From Tipula vernalis (lineage: Eukaryota; Arthropoda; Insecta; Diptera; Tipulidae): a stretch of 64,000 nucleotides of DNA. The notes beneath the pieces were generated by a model. That model was not told the DNA's origin. It did not search any database and saw only the letters and a program-made list of their open reading frames with translations. A program made the translations under genes and the position numbers. This document shows positions 24,032 through 35,329 of this stretch, one piece after another. The stretch is from assembly GCA_958295665.1 (NCBI GenBank), contig OY282558.1, forward strand, positions 181,576,015-181,640,014. The letters run 5' to 3'. Positions within the stretch are counted from its first letter, which is position 1. The number at the start of each line of letters is the position of its first letter.

Positions 24032-24235
24032 ATATATGGCTAATGTTGTGGTAGGTATTTCAAATAGGGATGAAGATGAAAGTCGCAAAAAGTTTTTATT
24101 GAATACTGCTACATTAGACAAAGCCAATAGTTCCACAGTAGCTAAACTTTTCGATGATTCCGTTAAAATTTTAGGCGAAGATTTTAACTGAGACAAAATT
24201 TTAATGTTTTTATCATATGGTATACCTTAATATGG
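24032..24235 (+). pseudogene. Fragment resembling a second hAT-type transposase
   Basis: The plus-strand frame MANVVVGISNRDEDESRKKF, then LDKANSSTVAKLFDDSVKIL, then (after an in-frame TGA at 24189) KILMFLSYGIP, resembles the middle of hAT transposases of the CGBP1-like group, where a similar FLSDxxPYM segment contains a catalytic Asp; that Asp is Tyr here. Based on family memory only. It abuts the 5' edge of the BEL remnant. Confidence 0.4.
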
Positions 24236-24559
24236 TGTAGGCGGCTGCTGCAATTAAAATTGTCTAGCAGAAAATTTTACAAGTTTTTGGGACTGGCCAA
24301 AAGTGACCACTACACTTCATTTGAATAAAATAAAAGTGTGAAAATATGATATATCACCCCCTTAGGGTCGCGTTAAAATGATTCATGGCCCAAATGTTCA
24401 CTGAAAGCAAGCAATAATATGGCATACTCAGATTTACTTAGACCTCTATTTGAAATCCATGATTGAAATGCGATTCTTAAATAATTTTTGGATAAAACTC
24501 TAGAATATGGCCAAAAAAATAAATAAATGCGCGTTGGAAATGACATTCTAAATTGATTT

Positions 24560-25857
24560 TTAGATCAAAAACTCAGTTTAGAACCAAATTTCCATCGCAA
24601 ATGTCAAATTTTATCATAATCGGTTAAGAAATAGCTAAGTTCCATCTTACCTGGCCACATTCCAGAACTTTATCCAAAAATCATTTTAGAATCCCATTTA
24701 CAACGCACATGTCAAATTTTATCATAATCGGTTAAGGAACAGCCAAGTTCCATCTTACCTGGCCACATTGCAGAACTTTATCCAAAAATCATTTTAGAAT
24801 CCCATTTTCATCACCAAGATCAAATTTCATCATAATCGGTTAAGAAATAGCCAAGTTCCCTGACCATATTACAGAACTTTATCCAAAAACCATTTTAGAA
24901 TCCCATTTCCAATGCACATGTCAAATTTCATCATAATCAATTAAGGAATAGCCTAGTTCCATCCAACTTAGCCATATGCCACAACTTCGTCTAAAAATCA
25001 TTTGAATATCCCATTTCCATTGGAAATGCTGGATTTCATTAAAATCGGATAAGATATAGAATCCCAATAAATTTTTTATAAAAAATATCACAAATCCTCA
25101 GTTTAACGGACAACGTTTTTGGTCCCGTCGATTTCCGTTGTAGTGAGGTTTCCCTATATACCGGGTGATTTTTTTAACATGATACATTCAAATATCTCGG
25201 AAAAAAAGCACTCTACGAAAACAATGGTAAAGAACAAAATTTAATTATTCCGTGGGGGAAATACATTAGTATGTAGAGTGCTTTTTTTCCGAGATATTTG
25301 AGTGTATCAGGTTAAAAAAACCACCCGGTATATAGATTGTTCAACTGTTCACTAAACCCTAATCCAACCCCAACTAAACCGCAACTCAACTCTAATTCAA
25401 CTTTACGCCAAACTCACTCCTCAAACCAGCATATATAAAAAATTGGTTAACAACTCACTATATCCTATCCAGCCCCAACTCAACTCCAACTCAACTTTAA
25501 CTCAACCCGCAAATTGATCCCTAACTTAACCTTCAAATCAACCCCAAATTCAATGCCCAATTCAATAATCAAATCAGCATATATAACCAGGTATTTTGGG
25601 TCAATTCGTATGGCAGGTATCCGACCCTCTTGACGTACAGGTTCCAAAAGCTTTTCAAATCGCGGCCTTGACCATAGAAAAAGATTGGCAAAAAAATTCT
25701 AAATCGAACAAACCGTTCTGGAGATACAGTGGGTATCACGGACATTTTTTTTTTTTTTTGCTTTTTTAGACTCAGGAACTTTCAAAACGTCGAGAAAAGT
25801 TTTTGACAGGATTTCAATACTTTGATCTTTTTAGACCGAAGTAACTGAGAATTTTTG
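24560..25857 (+). repeat. Dispersed repeat 'R', copy 2
   Basis: Same order as copy 1: four to five tandem units of about 110 bp with CATAATCGGTTAAGAAATAG (24590-25060), a CAACTCAAC tract (25360-25560), and the tail from CAGCATATATAA (25577) to GACCGAAGTAAC (25856). A MITE (25161-25328) has been inserted between the first two parts. It is in the same orientation as copy 1, so the pair forms direct repeats flanking the BEL remnant. Confidence 0.7.
25161..25328. mobile_element. 168-bp MITE with 56-bp inverted ends
   Basis: The left arm starts CCGGGTGATTTTTTTAAC and ends GAAAAAAAGCACTCTAC; the right arm is its reverse complement with about three mismatches over 56 bases. Both sides are flanked by TATA, consistent with TA target duplication as in Tc1/mariner-derived MITEs. 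No coding sequence. Confidence 0.9.
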
Positions 25858-25859
25858 GG

Positions 25860-26400
25860 CCATAGCTAGAAGAATTTCTTGACCGTCAAATTGATGATCG
25901 ATTGCTTGTCCGAAATGGCACCCACAAATCTTTCTACTGTTCCAGTGATAGCTGTATCACCTCGCATAGAAATCACCGCTTCCACAGGTTGGATAATCTT
26001 TACAGTTGGTGAAATGGAAATCCGCTCGGGCCACACCATATTTGCGAAGTTTTGAATGCGTATTTCTTTAATTTTAATTTAAAAAACCCTCGTACACGTT
26101 TTCAGGAAAATCCATTTAATTTCGGCCGTTAATTTTTCCCGTTGCAAAGTGGTTTTCGTAATGTTTCGAACAACTTGCACCATTTCACTATTGATCATCA
26201 AAAAAACAAATTTATCTTCAAAAATTTTAAATTTTTTATAAGGAATTTGGAAAATGTTTTTTAATTTTCTATTTTTTGGAAAAATGTGTAATTTTCTGCA
26301 CCGTAGCAGAAACTTTTTTTTGTTAATTAATTTGTCTAATGGCAAATCTTTTCTAAAATACACTTTCTTTTTTCCCACATTATCACCAAAAATTGTTCTT
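25860..26400 (-). other. Coding-like stretch of unknown identity
   Basis: On the minus strand about 26050-25860 stays open and reads MVWPERISISPTVKIIQPVE and RGDTAITGTVERFVGAI, with balanced composition unlike the AT-rich surroundings. It abuts repeat R at 25857. Upstream, 26378-26079 is a Lys/Phe-rich open frame of doubtful reality. I cannot assign a family. It might be gag of the BEL remnant or a host exon. Confidence 0.3.
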
Positions 26401-27580
26401 ATGTTATGAAAAAAAATCGATTATTGTTTGTTTCCATTTTTCAATAATTGGTTTACAATATACGGGTTTTTCTTACTAAGTTTACGATAATATCGTAACT
26501 GTTTCATTTATAAAACTAGCACGTACAAAAATACAATAGAATGAGAACTATGAAATGCATTTGTACGATATGCATGAGTAAACATATGATAATTATTCCC
26601 TTACTATTATTAATTATGTTGTGCTAAACTTTTCGCAAATACAAAATTAGATTAAGGTTTTGATACCATCATATACCAAAGCCCATTTCCAATTACTTAT
26701 TTATTTGTGGAACCTAACTTACTAGGTTCCACAAAGTTCCACTTTTTTTGGGATTTAGGCGAGACAAAATATAGCCTGAATGAATGCTATTTGTATAAAC
26801 ACATAACACATACAGTTTCATTTCGGCCATAATATATGTTATTTGTAGAAAACTTCACAGTCATGAATAGGGCTGCGCAGTTGTATTATTATTGCAATAT
26901 TTTCTCTTCTACTTCAATCTTCCAGATTACTTCTTTCGCTAATGAGGTCGCCAAGTAAACCCATAGCTTCATCGATCAAGAAACCGGTTGAAAGTTGCGA
27001 TTCTGCAAATGATGTGCAAATATGTAAGTCTACTTTTACGTAGCAAGTAGGTTTTTTTACAACAAAGGTACACACAAACACCATCTTTGAACATATTATT
27101 GCCCGACTAGACTTCTTCAAGATAGACCTTCTATCGCTTTTTACTCATTTTAATGGAATATTGGTTCATGTATCAAGTGTAAAAATCTTCCAAAAAATAT
27201 GTAAAATTCGCAGAAATGTTAATTTTTTAATTTAGTTTACGAACACATAAACTAAAACATAGTTTTACAAATTACTTTTTTTTTTTCAAATTACAATACA
27301 TATTCTTACTTCAGCAAAAAATTTTGTATTAGGTAAGCTTGACCTTTTATGTAAACAAATAAATTCTTTTGTCTTAAACCTTATTCAAATTAAGTTATAT
27401 AAAAATAATAAAATAACCGTAAACATTCTCATACGAATGATAACACAAATAACAAAACAAAAAATAAGTTTCTGACTTTTTTTATCAAATTTTACTTTTA
27501 TTTTCTTCTTCTTCGGTCTTCGTCAATATATTTATTTGAGTACCAGTTATGTAGATTTTTATTGTACACATTAGATTGAC
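26400..27580. other. AT-rich DNA, nothing recognised
   Basis: A small minus-strand frame at 27120-26914 (SQLSTGFLIDEAMGLLGDLI) has reasonable composition but no recognised family. Otherwise only low-complexity AT sequence. Confidence 0.4.
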
Positions 27581-27587
27581 CCATTAA

Positions 27588-27812
27588 AGCCTATTCACAC
27601 ACACATCAGTGCCGTGTCCGCTCAGATCTGTGCAGTGACTTTCAATTCCGTATCTGTTTTCCGCACTTTTATATTCCATATGCGGACACGTATTTTTTGA
27701 TGTCATTCACTAAAATTGGAAAAAAAATTGTTGGTAAGTAAAACAGCCTCTGATGTGTGTGAAAATAGACATTACCGATATGTCACTGCACCGCGAAGCG
27801 TGTGATTAGACC
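27588..27812. mobile_element. 225-bp MITE flanked by TTAA
   Basis: AGCCTATTCACAC at the left end and GTGTGATTAGACC at the right end are imperfect inverted repeats (10 of 13). Each is flanked by TTAA (27584-27587, 27813-27816), the piggyBac target. A second inner pair, CACACACATCAG and CTGATGTGTGTG (27595-27610, 27750-27761), strengthens the fold. No coding sequence. Confidence 0.65.
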
Positions 27813-27819
27813 TTAATTG

Positions 27820-30055
27820 CATATTCGTATTATAGTTGATACAAATATTTTATTTTAAACTGGGGATATATTTACTCATAGCTAACACTGGAGTTTATTC
27901 TATAACAATCAATTAAACGACCTAACAAAAAATTATTTGGATTTGTGTGCAAAACGTGAAATTTTTTTATGTTACAGTTACGAAAGCTGACGGTGGATTA
28001 TAACTTAATGATAATGATAAAAATAAAATGAAAGTTTATTGTGATTTATGAGTTTGTCTCTCAATAAAAAAATATTTTCAAATTTAAATTTGTGATATGA
28101 AACATCAAAGCCACAAAATTTTGATAAATTAGATAAACAGATACAATTCATTTCTCTATTTAAGACTGTTGTGCATCTAAACACATGCAAAAGTCAAATC
28201 AAATTTGTTAATAGTGTTAGTTAGTATCTATGTATGATGTATATGAAAAAATGACTTGCAAAGTTACAAACTCTGATTGATCCCGGAATTATAATTTACA
28301 GAAAACAATCTCAATTTTTGTTTACTTTTCAAGGGCAGCAAGCTTAAGTTTATGCAACCGAATAGATATACCAAACGCATAAACATAACTCACTGCAGCG
28401 TTAGTTGTGTTTGGCTCGGTTTTTAAATATACATGACGTGTATTTAAATATTTTAAATGCTTCAACTAATTATGGAGAAATAATTTAAAACGTTTTATGT
28501 CATAATTTTATTGTTTAAATAAAACTTCGTCAAAAAGTTAAAGGTATACGAAGTCGAAGAAACAGGTTGCACATGTTGCGCTAAAAATATATCGCAACAT
28601 AACCTGAAACTATGAAAATGTAACAATACTTGAAGTGTCAAATGACAACAACTCAGGTAAGGTCAAGTCACTGACTTGTCATTAACTCTAGATGTCGAAA
28701 TCTGACACAGTGCTCATTCAGATAAGTGCATACGAAAATTTAGCACTGAGTATATACATTTTGCTTTCTGCTGTCCATTTTTTATAATAAAACAACTTAT
28801 AATTATTTTTAAATATAATTTAATTGAAAAAAAAATTTTACCTTATAGTACCTGCTAAAGTATAATTCAAAATCATTGTTATTACTAGGAAACACTTCTT
28901 CAATTAAATTACTTTTAAAAATAACTGGAATTATTTTTATTATAAAAAAGGAAGAGTCAGTCCAATTAATTAGTACTCTCAAGGTGGGTTTTATTCATAA
29001 TTTAATCAGAATGGACTATTCGGTAAATTCGACGCAATTAGCTAATGGTAGTTAAAATAAGATTCACGCACATCCTAGGTTATAACTCTTCAAATTACCT
29101 TTGATAAGCGTATCGACGGTTGCCCCATATCTCTTAGTAGGTTAAAATACATTCATCTCGCTGGAAGCTTTAAAGCGGCTCAGCTTTCGAAATGGAAAAT
29201 TAATTTTGATACTCCTAAAAAAATACACCGTAACCCTGACGTAGTTACTATATTTAAGCGACCACGCTGAAACCGAATCCAAGGTTCAAATTGCACTATC
29301 CAGTTAGGTTTTTCTCCTAACCTCAAAAAATAGGCGCAAAATCGTATAACTAAAAACAACGTAAGCCCAACAATCCAATCAAACCCTATAACTTCATAAT
29401 ACATTAACCCATTAACCCCATAACCTGTAACCCCATAACCTGTAACCCCGTAACCTGTAACCGATATGTTCTACGGTTGGGAATCCGCCTAATTTTTTTT
29501 TTAGAATATTTTTCCGTGTGTCTGCATCCTAGACACTCCCACGTGGGTAACCGAGTTGTTCTATGATCCGGCAGAGTACCTGGATAACGGCGTTCATACA
29601 CTACCATCATACGAAAAACATATTTAATCGGTGAAGTTCCAGATGCCGCATCGATCGCATTTAAAAACATATTAAAAACATTGGTAATCGCCTAAATGAA
29701 TGCAAAAGGTTAGTTAACCATCCCTGGCCTACTCGCCTCTAACACATTACGTATTATTAGTGCAAATGTATTTTTGTATAATTATAGAAACAGTAGGTCT
29801 TTTTATTTAATAGTATGCGTGCGTCATAGATACAATACGGCTTGCATCAACATTTTTGTTGTAAAATTTTAAAATTTTGAAGGTCATTGCCTGAAATTGT
29901 TCAAAATATACACAAAACAAAATTTGTTGATGCATCTTTAAGTTCAATGAATGTCGGAAAATAAAAAAAAAATCCAGAACGTTTAATTCAATTTTTTTAT
30001 TCTTAAAACTTGGTGATCTAGGTGGGAAGCTATATGGGGGAATCAAGTTGATATT
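27820..30055. other. AT-rich DNA with a short tandem repeat
   Basis: No gene could be supported. A hairpin with GTTGCG/CGCAAC and AGGTT/AACCT stems lies at 28573-28612. At 29403-29462 a 15-bp unit, CCCCATAACCTGTAA, is repeated about four times with variants. A minus-strand frame at 29670-29404 contains YERRYPGTLPDHRTTRL, which vaguely recalls a transposon helix-turn-helix domain, but it is too short to call. Confidence 0.45.
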
Positions 30056-30739
30056 AGTTATCAGTTCTGGATCTTGCTGCTTCCACAGGTGATCGTGTTA
30101 CCTCCCCGTGGTGACTACCAGGCAACTAGCTCATCTGTGTCTTTGACTGGATGGGTTAGGCTAAAACACGGCTCTAAGTAACTGGGCAGCTCAGTCTCTA
30201 ACGGTGTATCCGGATACTTGGCGCCCTCCTCATTATGTAGCCTTATCTGTGTATCGCGTTCACTGAAAAGATGGACATTTTCTTTTCTCGCTACTCGTGG
30301 AATTCTTATGAAAGATCTACACTGAAAAATAGAGGTCGGGACTCTTAAACATCCGGAAACTGCGGCTGGAGAGACATCGGTTTCTAAGCCCCGCCATGAA
30401 AGCCCAGTTTTGAATCGGGACCTAAGCATAAATATTGTTGGTCTCTCTATTAAAACAACTGCTGAGGGAGCGTTGACCTATTGGTCTGGTTCACAAACAG
30501 CAGTAAGAAGGACATTAGCTCGCATAAAGCTTGTTCCTCTAACACTTTGGGAAAGGATAAAATTTCTTGCAAAACTGGTCCAGGAGGATCAAATTCCGAG
30601 ATGTTCAGATCCTTGGGGATACTGTGTGAACTCAAGGGGACTTGATGTCGGGACTCGCCTCGAGGCGATGGTGTATATTGATGCTGAGGCTGCCGCAGAT
30701 CAATTTACACCACTTTATGGCAGCCTCGGCTGCTCAAAA

Positions 30740-31334
30740 TTGAAGCTGATGGAGTTGATGTTGTTCTGATCCAGAAGCCATGGGTCATTGGAAACCGGCT
30801 TATGGGACTCAGGGCATCAAACGTTTGCCAAGAAGGAAGGAAGAATTCGTTCGTGCATTCTCGCTAAAAATAATCTAAACTTGTTTGTGTTGTTTAATTA
30901 CAGCTGATGTAGTGGCGGCTGCCATTGAGATTGGTAGTTTAAACCTCCGGCTTATTTCAGCCTATCTAACATATGAAGGTGATGCCATACCACCTGCAAT
31001 TCTTAGAGATGTTTTATTGGATGCCAAAAAATGGAAAGTTGGGGTCATCCTGAGCAGTGATTTGAACTCACACCACACAATATGGGGAAGTACGGATACA
31101 AACGAGAGAGGTGAGTTACTCCTTGATTTTATTCTTAGTACTAACCTTCATATATGTAATTTTGCCTGTAAGCCCACTTTTATAACGAGAAATCAAATCA
31201 ATTCATTGGCAGTACCGGTTCCTAAACCGCCTGAATCTACACAGGAGATGGATGACTCAGTAAATAAACTATCAGATGCTTTTCATGTAGCTATGTTGGG
31301 AACATCTCCTCTAAGTAGAGCTTTGGGTAAATAA
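30740..31334 (+). pseudogene. LINE endonuclease domain
   Basis: This nuclease nicks the chromosomal target to start reverse transcription. The frame from 30885 includes LRLISAYLTYEGDAIPP, then VILSSDLNSHHTIWGS (the D-x-N and H-x-x-W-G catalytic pattern) and ERGELLLDFILSTNLHICN, then PTFITRN. The usual N-terminal part with the QEPW motif is in other frames upstream (30740-30880). After PTFITRN the sequence jumps: the SDH motif is missing and the linker begins. Confidence 0.8.
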
Positions 31335-31379
31335 AGGCCACCTTGGTGGTCGAAACAGCTCCAAAGCTCTCATCATAAA

Positions 31380-32632
31380 TGCAAAAGGCTTTTTAGAAAG
31401 GCCAAGAAAACGAAAACTGCTGCGGATTGGGACTGGTATGAAGAAGTCCTCAGAACATACAAATATGAAATAAGAAGTGCCAAAATAAGTGCCTGGAGGC
31501 ACTACTGTGACAAAATACAAGACTCCTCGGAGGCTGCGAGGCTACGCAAAGTATTGGTTTCAAGTCCTACCATCCCGAGTCATCTTCAGCGACCGAAAGA
31601 GTTACTACTGATAATCCACTTTCCGGAGTGCTCCGAACTGGCGCCTGAAATGCCGAATGCTTTCACGGGTTCAGGCGTTGTAAGTAGAATAATAAGCAGG
31701 AGGAAGTTAGTGTGGGCAATTAACAGCTTTAAGCCATATAAGTCAGCTGGACCTGATGGCATTATTCCTGCGGATGTTCAGCAAGCCATTGACTGGGCTC
31801 TACTCTGGCTGGAAGTTATACTCAGAGGTAGCCTTTGAACTTTGACACATTCCTAGGAAATAGTGAGATAAACGTAATATTTATATCTAAGGCGGGAAGA
31901 AGCTCTCATTGCCCTACCAAGGACCTTAGGCCTATAAGCTTATGATCTGTTCTATTAAAAATACTAGAAAGCAAATAGAAGCTAACATTAGAGGCTCTAT
32001 TGAGCCGGCTAGGTGGTCGAAATCTCAATATGCGTACTGTAAAGGGAGATCGGTAGAAACCGCTTGTCCCCCCTGCTTTGGTACTTGGTCATAAATGACC
32101 TGTTGACGTTGCTATTGGTGTCTTTAGTAAGTATCTTTGTACCTTAAGAGATCGCAGGCAAGGCGCGCTTGGTTTTCTTTCAAACTGGGCCAACAGTTGT
32201 GGACTAAATGTCAATCCACGTAAAACTGAGGTGGTCCTCTTCTCTAGAAAATACAAACTTCCTTGGATTGATCCTCTTACTTTAAATGGTATTAGATTGA
32301 CCTTTAATGGTAAAGCGAAATACCTGGGTATTGTTTTGGACAGCAAACTTAGTTGGAAGCCTAATATTTTAGAAAGGGTAAAGAAAGCTACTATAACGCT
32401 ATACTCCTGTAAAAACGCTATTGGAAAACGATGGGGTCTTGAACCCCATATCGTATACTGGCTCTATACTTCAGGGATAAGGCCCATTCTTTTATATAGG
32501 ATTGTTGTTTGGTGGCCAGCCCTAAACAGTATGGCTAACCAAAAGTTGCTGATGAAAATTCAGAGAACTTCCACCTTCTGTATAAGTGGTGCACTCAGGA
32601 GTACACCCACTCAGGTATTGGAGGTGCCATGA
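31380..32632 (+). pseudogene. LINE reverse transcriptase domain
   Basis: SFKPYKSAGPDGIIPADVQ (31720-31785) is the RT start motif. FISKAGRSSHCPTKDLRPIS fits near 31880-31945. At about 32095-32140 the sequence gives VDVAIGVFSKYLCTLRD, where the usual Y/FADD catalytic box should be: only its end survives and about 300 bases before it are gone. The thumb, NPRKTEVVLFSRKYKLP to GKAKYLGIVLDSKLSW and VYWLYTSGIRPILLYR, is open from 32231 to 32632. Confidence 0.8.
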
Positions 32633-32704
32633 ACACAACCATAAGGTTGTCCATTGAAATCCATTTCTATGTGGACCTGTAGTAATACATAACACTCATC
32701 TATT

Positions 32705-33232
32705 TTGTGTAACAGAGATATCCCTGGTACAGAGCAAAGGTTTCGTACTGATATTCCCTCCAGAGAGGACTGGTTGAGTGAAGAGATGTTGAACCCTGGA
32801 GTTTTTAACTTCTTCACGGGTGGTTCAAAAATCGATGGTAGGGTTGTATGTGGTGTTTTCTATGAGAAAATAAATGGGAACCACTTATTCCGTCTCCCCG
32901 ACTATTGCAGCATTTTTCAGGCTGAATTAATTGCGATAATTGAGGCCGTGGATTGGTTGAGGTATAATGTAGTATCTGAAAGGGATATTCGCATTTTTAC
33001 GGACAGTCAGGCCGCTGTTAAAACGCTACGAGCTTGTTTCCTTATGTCGAAGGTAGCCCAGAGCTGTCTCTCATGTCTTAACGAGGTGGCAGATCAGTTC
33101 AACATCCACTTAACGTGGGTGCCAGGGCACTTCAGTGTTGCGGGGAATGAAAAGGCAGATAGACTCGCTCGGCAGGGTACAAATTGCCTCACTTGCAACC
33201 TTTGCTTCAGGAAGAAGCTAGACAGCTTTTAA
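32705..33232 (+). pseudogene. LINE RNase H domain with a lost catalytic residue
   Basis: A 175-codon open frame. The first motif reads FNFFTGGSKIDG where the family has YTDGSK, so the first catalytic Asp is Gly. The other acids remain: FQAELIAIIEAV (Glu), RIFTDSQAAV (Asp) and WVPGHFSVAGNEKADRLAR (His and last Asp). Confidence 0.85.
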
Positions 33233-33474
33233 GCTGTCTCATAGCTAAGCATGCGCAGAGGCTAGGAGTTTCCTCTAATGATTATCGTAGAAACTGTGAA
33301 GATGTAGAAGCGGAAGAAACTGTACTCCATCTACTCTATACTTGTCCCCATCTAGCGTTAAGCAGATGGACATTTTTAGGAGCTCTTCTCCTCAGTGACC
33401 TGGCTGGCCTGAATGGGATGGACGTCCGGTGTATTCATCGCTTCATTGTAAGTTCTGGATGGTTCAGTAGGTAG
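33184..33474 (+). pseudogene. LINE C-terminal cysteine/histidine motif
   Basis: NCEDVEAEETVLHLLYTCP followed by ALSRWTFLG is the zinc-like motif at the end of I/LOA-type ORF2, in another frame from RNase H. Ends in a stop at 33474; 33475-33567 is 3' UTR. Confidence 0.75.
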
Positions 33475-33569
33475 AGCCGAGAAAATTGTATGTGGTATGG
33501 TTACGAACCATTTTTGTGTCTATGCCGGTCCCTTAGGACAGCCACCCAAACCTAACCCAACCCAATCTT

Positions 33570-33725
33570 ATTTTGGTGAAAATCAGCCTTGGCAACAGTC
33601 AAATATGTATCTCCATTAGGTAACCAATGTCTTTTCCCAATCACTTTATCAAAAACAATCCAGTTTTTATCACCGTTACAATTCTGTCTAAAATTATTCA
33701 AATTCGACGTTACTTTACATACAGG
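33570..33725 (-). other. Small unassigned frame
   Basis: On the minus strand, GDKNWIVFDKVIGKRHWLPN looks protein-like and extends 33788-33552, running into the foldback arm. No family recognised. Confidence 0.2.
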
Positions 33726-34099
33726 CTGAGGAAAAAGTATGGAAACCGCTAGAAATCCCGCGGAGTTTGGTTTAAAAAAAAATAACAAGGATAAATATCC
33801 TAGCTAATTATCAACAAGGAATTTAATGATGAGTTTGGCTGTAACCTTCAACCTCATCTTCATTGTCATTTTGAGGTCAAGGTTATTTTTTAAAATGGAA
33901 ACCTCTATTTTTATGCATGTGAAGTTTATCCTAAATTTCTCCTAAATAAAAAAATGGCGTTTAGTATTCTTTTAGGAAAAACTTCACACGTCTATATAGA
34001 GATGTGAAGTTTTTACTAAATCTTTTAAAATTAAAAAAAATGCGAGTGTATTGGCGAATTGCAAACATTTAGGCGATTTTAATTTATAATTAGGCCGCT

Positions 34100-34500
34100 T
34101 CATAAAGTTCTAATGAATTAAACACACTCAAATATGGCCTGGATTGCACCAACCCAAGCGTCAATAAAGAAGCGTCAATAAATAAACCTGCACAAATATT
34201 AACATTCTTGAAACCGGTATGAATACGAACATCCAATAATTCCAACATACGTGATTCATTCTGATGAACTCTTAGTGTTTCACAGTGATTTAGGAATATG
34301 GTAACTTTATTTTTACTTGCCTGTTCGAGAACTTTGAGAACAACTGGTTAGATTGCAAGTGGTTTTTAGTTTCCCTTATCACTACGAGCATCTAACCACT
34401 CCATGCTCCAAGGAAAAATTAAAAATATGAGCAAGAGCAGGACCGACAAAACTAGCAACAGCTTTCAAAATTTAATTACTAATTCCTTCGGCTACATCTT
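34100..34500 (-). pseudogene. LINE reverse-transcriptase scrap
   Basis: On the minus strand, AEGISN then ILKAVASFVGPALAHIFNFS and SLEHGVV resemble the early RT region of CR1/Jockey-type LINEs; PVVLKVLEQASKNKVTIFLN follows in another frame. Many stops. Family assignment from motif order only. Confidence 0.5.
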
Positions 34501-34542
34501 GGTTCCTCTTAACATCAACATTAATCTGCATGACACATTTAT

Positions 34543-34749
34543 TTAGATAAGATACTTTATTTTTTTGATATAAAGAACATTAATGAATGACTTGACACGA
34601 TCATTCATACTAGGAAACTCGTAATATTGTTTAAGTCGCTTGATTGTTCTTGAATATCCCTGATGTCTATCAAGAGGAGTAATATGGAATTCCTTTATAA
34701 CTTCATTTATGTCTTCTTCGGTTTGGTGCATTGTTGTTCGGGATATCAT
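34543..34749 (-). pseudogene. Gypsy integrase zinc-binding scrap
   Basis: EFHITPLDRHQGYSRTIKRL and KQYYEFPSMNDRVKSFI match the HHCC domain at the start of Ty3/gypsy integrases; the cysteine pair is lost at the end. It belongs with the RT/RNase H at 35330-36160, from which it is separated by a LINE insertion. Confidence 0.75.
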
Positions 34750-34854
34750 TTGTTGGGTAAAGGACTACCAAAAATGGAACTATTGGGATTTTGTGTTATA
34801 GTATTTGATTTAGTTTACCTTCTTATGCCGGTCGTTGTACACTTTTGAACATTC

Positions 34855-35195
34855 CTAGTCTTGAATTCAGAAGAGAGATGATTCATGCAGTATTTGCTCG
34901 GGATGTAATTTGTGCTAAGATTGATTGCCCGGATTCCTAAAAGAATTCTTCGTCCACGACAGTTAAGACTGAGTATTGCTTTTCATCGTACGAATTATGG
35001 AATTGATGAACCGGTCGCGCGTACGTCAAAATATTTTAACCAATATTCAGAACTTTTCGATTTTAACATTTCAAGGGATCGTTTTAAGAGTCGTATTCGA
35101 AATAATAATTTGTAACACTTTTTCATATACAAAATTATTGGTATTGTAACCTATGCTATTTATTAGTGCTGGTAATAAATAAATAAATAAATATC
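34855..35195 (+). mobile_element. 3' end of a CR1/Jockey-type LINE
   Basis: The plus strand encodes the C-terminus: SLEFRREMIHAVFARDVIC, KIDCPDS, then (after a stop) RLSIAFHRTNYGIDEPVART and FDFNISRDRFK, the usual ending of these LINEs. It finishes with tandem TAAA units at 35174-35193, a typical tail. It is inserted into the gypsy remnant. Confidence 0.75.
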
Positions 35196-35329
35196 CTCAG
35201 ATATATCACCGGTGTCATCTTAAGCATTTCGTTTCGATTGTGCTCTGGTTACAGCTGCAATTATTTTAGCGGATTCAGATATGTTGAGCCTTTGATTTTT
35301 TAAACGACTAAGTGCATATGATTAAAATT

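Larger units (their letters stand above)
30056..33567 (+). mobile_element. LOA/I-like LINE, decayed
   Basis: A non-LTR retrotransposon with, in order, a 5' region, an apurinic-type endonuclease, reverse transcriptase, RNase H and a C-terminal cysteine motif. Presence of RNase H after RT places it in the I/LOA/R1 group; short motifs around 31440-31560 (SAWRHYCDKIQDSSEAARL) remind me of LOA-type elements. The 3' end is about 33567 after a run of AACCCAACCC. 30056-30430 reads like 5' UTR. 30410-30700 is open (AEGALTYWSGSQ, RGLDVGTRLEAM) but unassigned; it may be the end of ORF1. The boundaries are approximate and no target duplication was found. Confidence 0.75.

Noticed and set aside
19965..25857. 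The two R repeats as LTRs of the BEL remnant between them
   Set aside because: The BEL polypurine tract and LTR start (21190) lie outside the R copy, and R also occurs without BEL at 42.1 kb.
29403..29462. Telomere-like repeat
   Set aside because: CCCCATAACCTGTAA repeated about four times is not a known insect telomere unit and is too short.
29404..29670. Transposon helix-turn-helix domain on the minus strand
   Set aside because: Resemblance of YERRYPGTLPDHRT to such domains is weak and the frame ends in a simple repeat.
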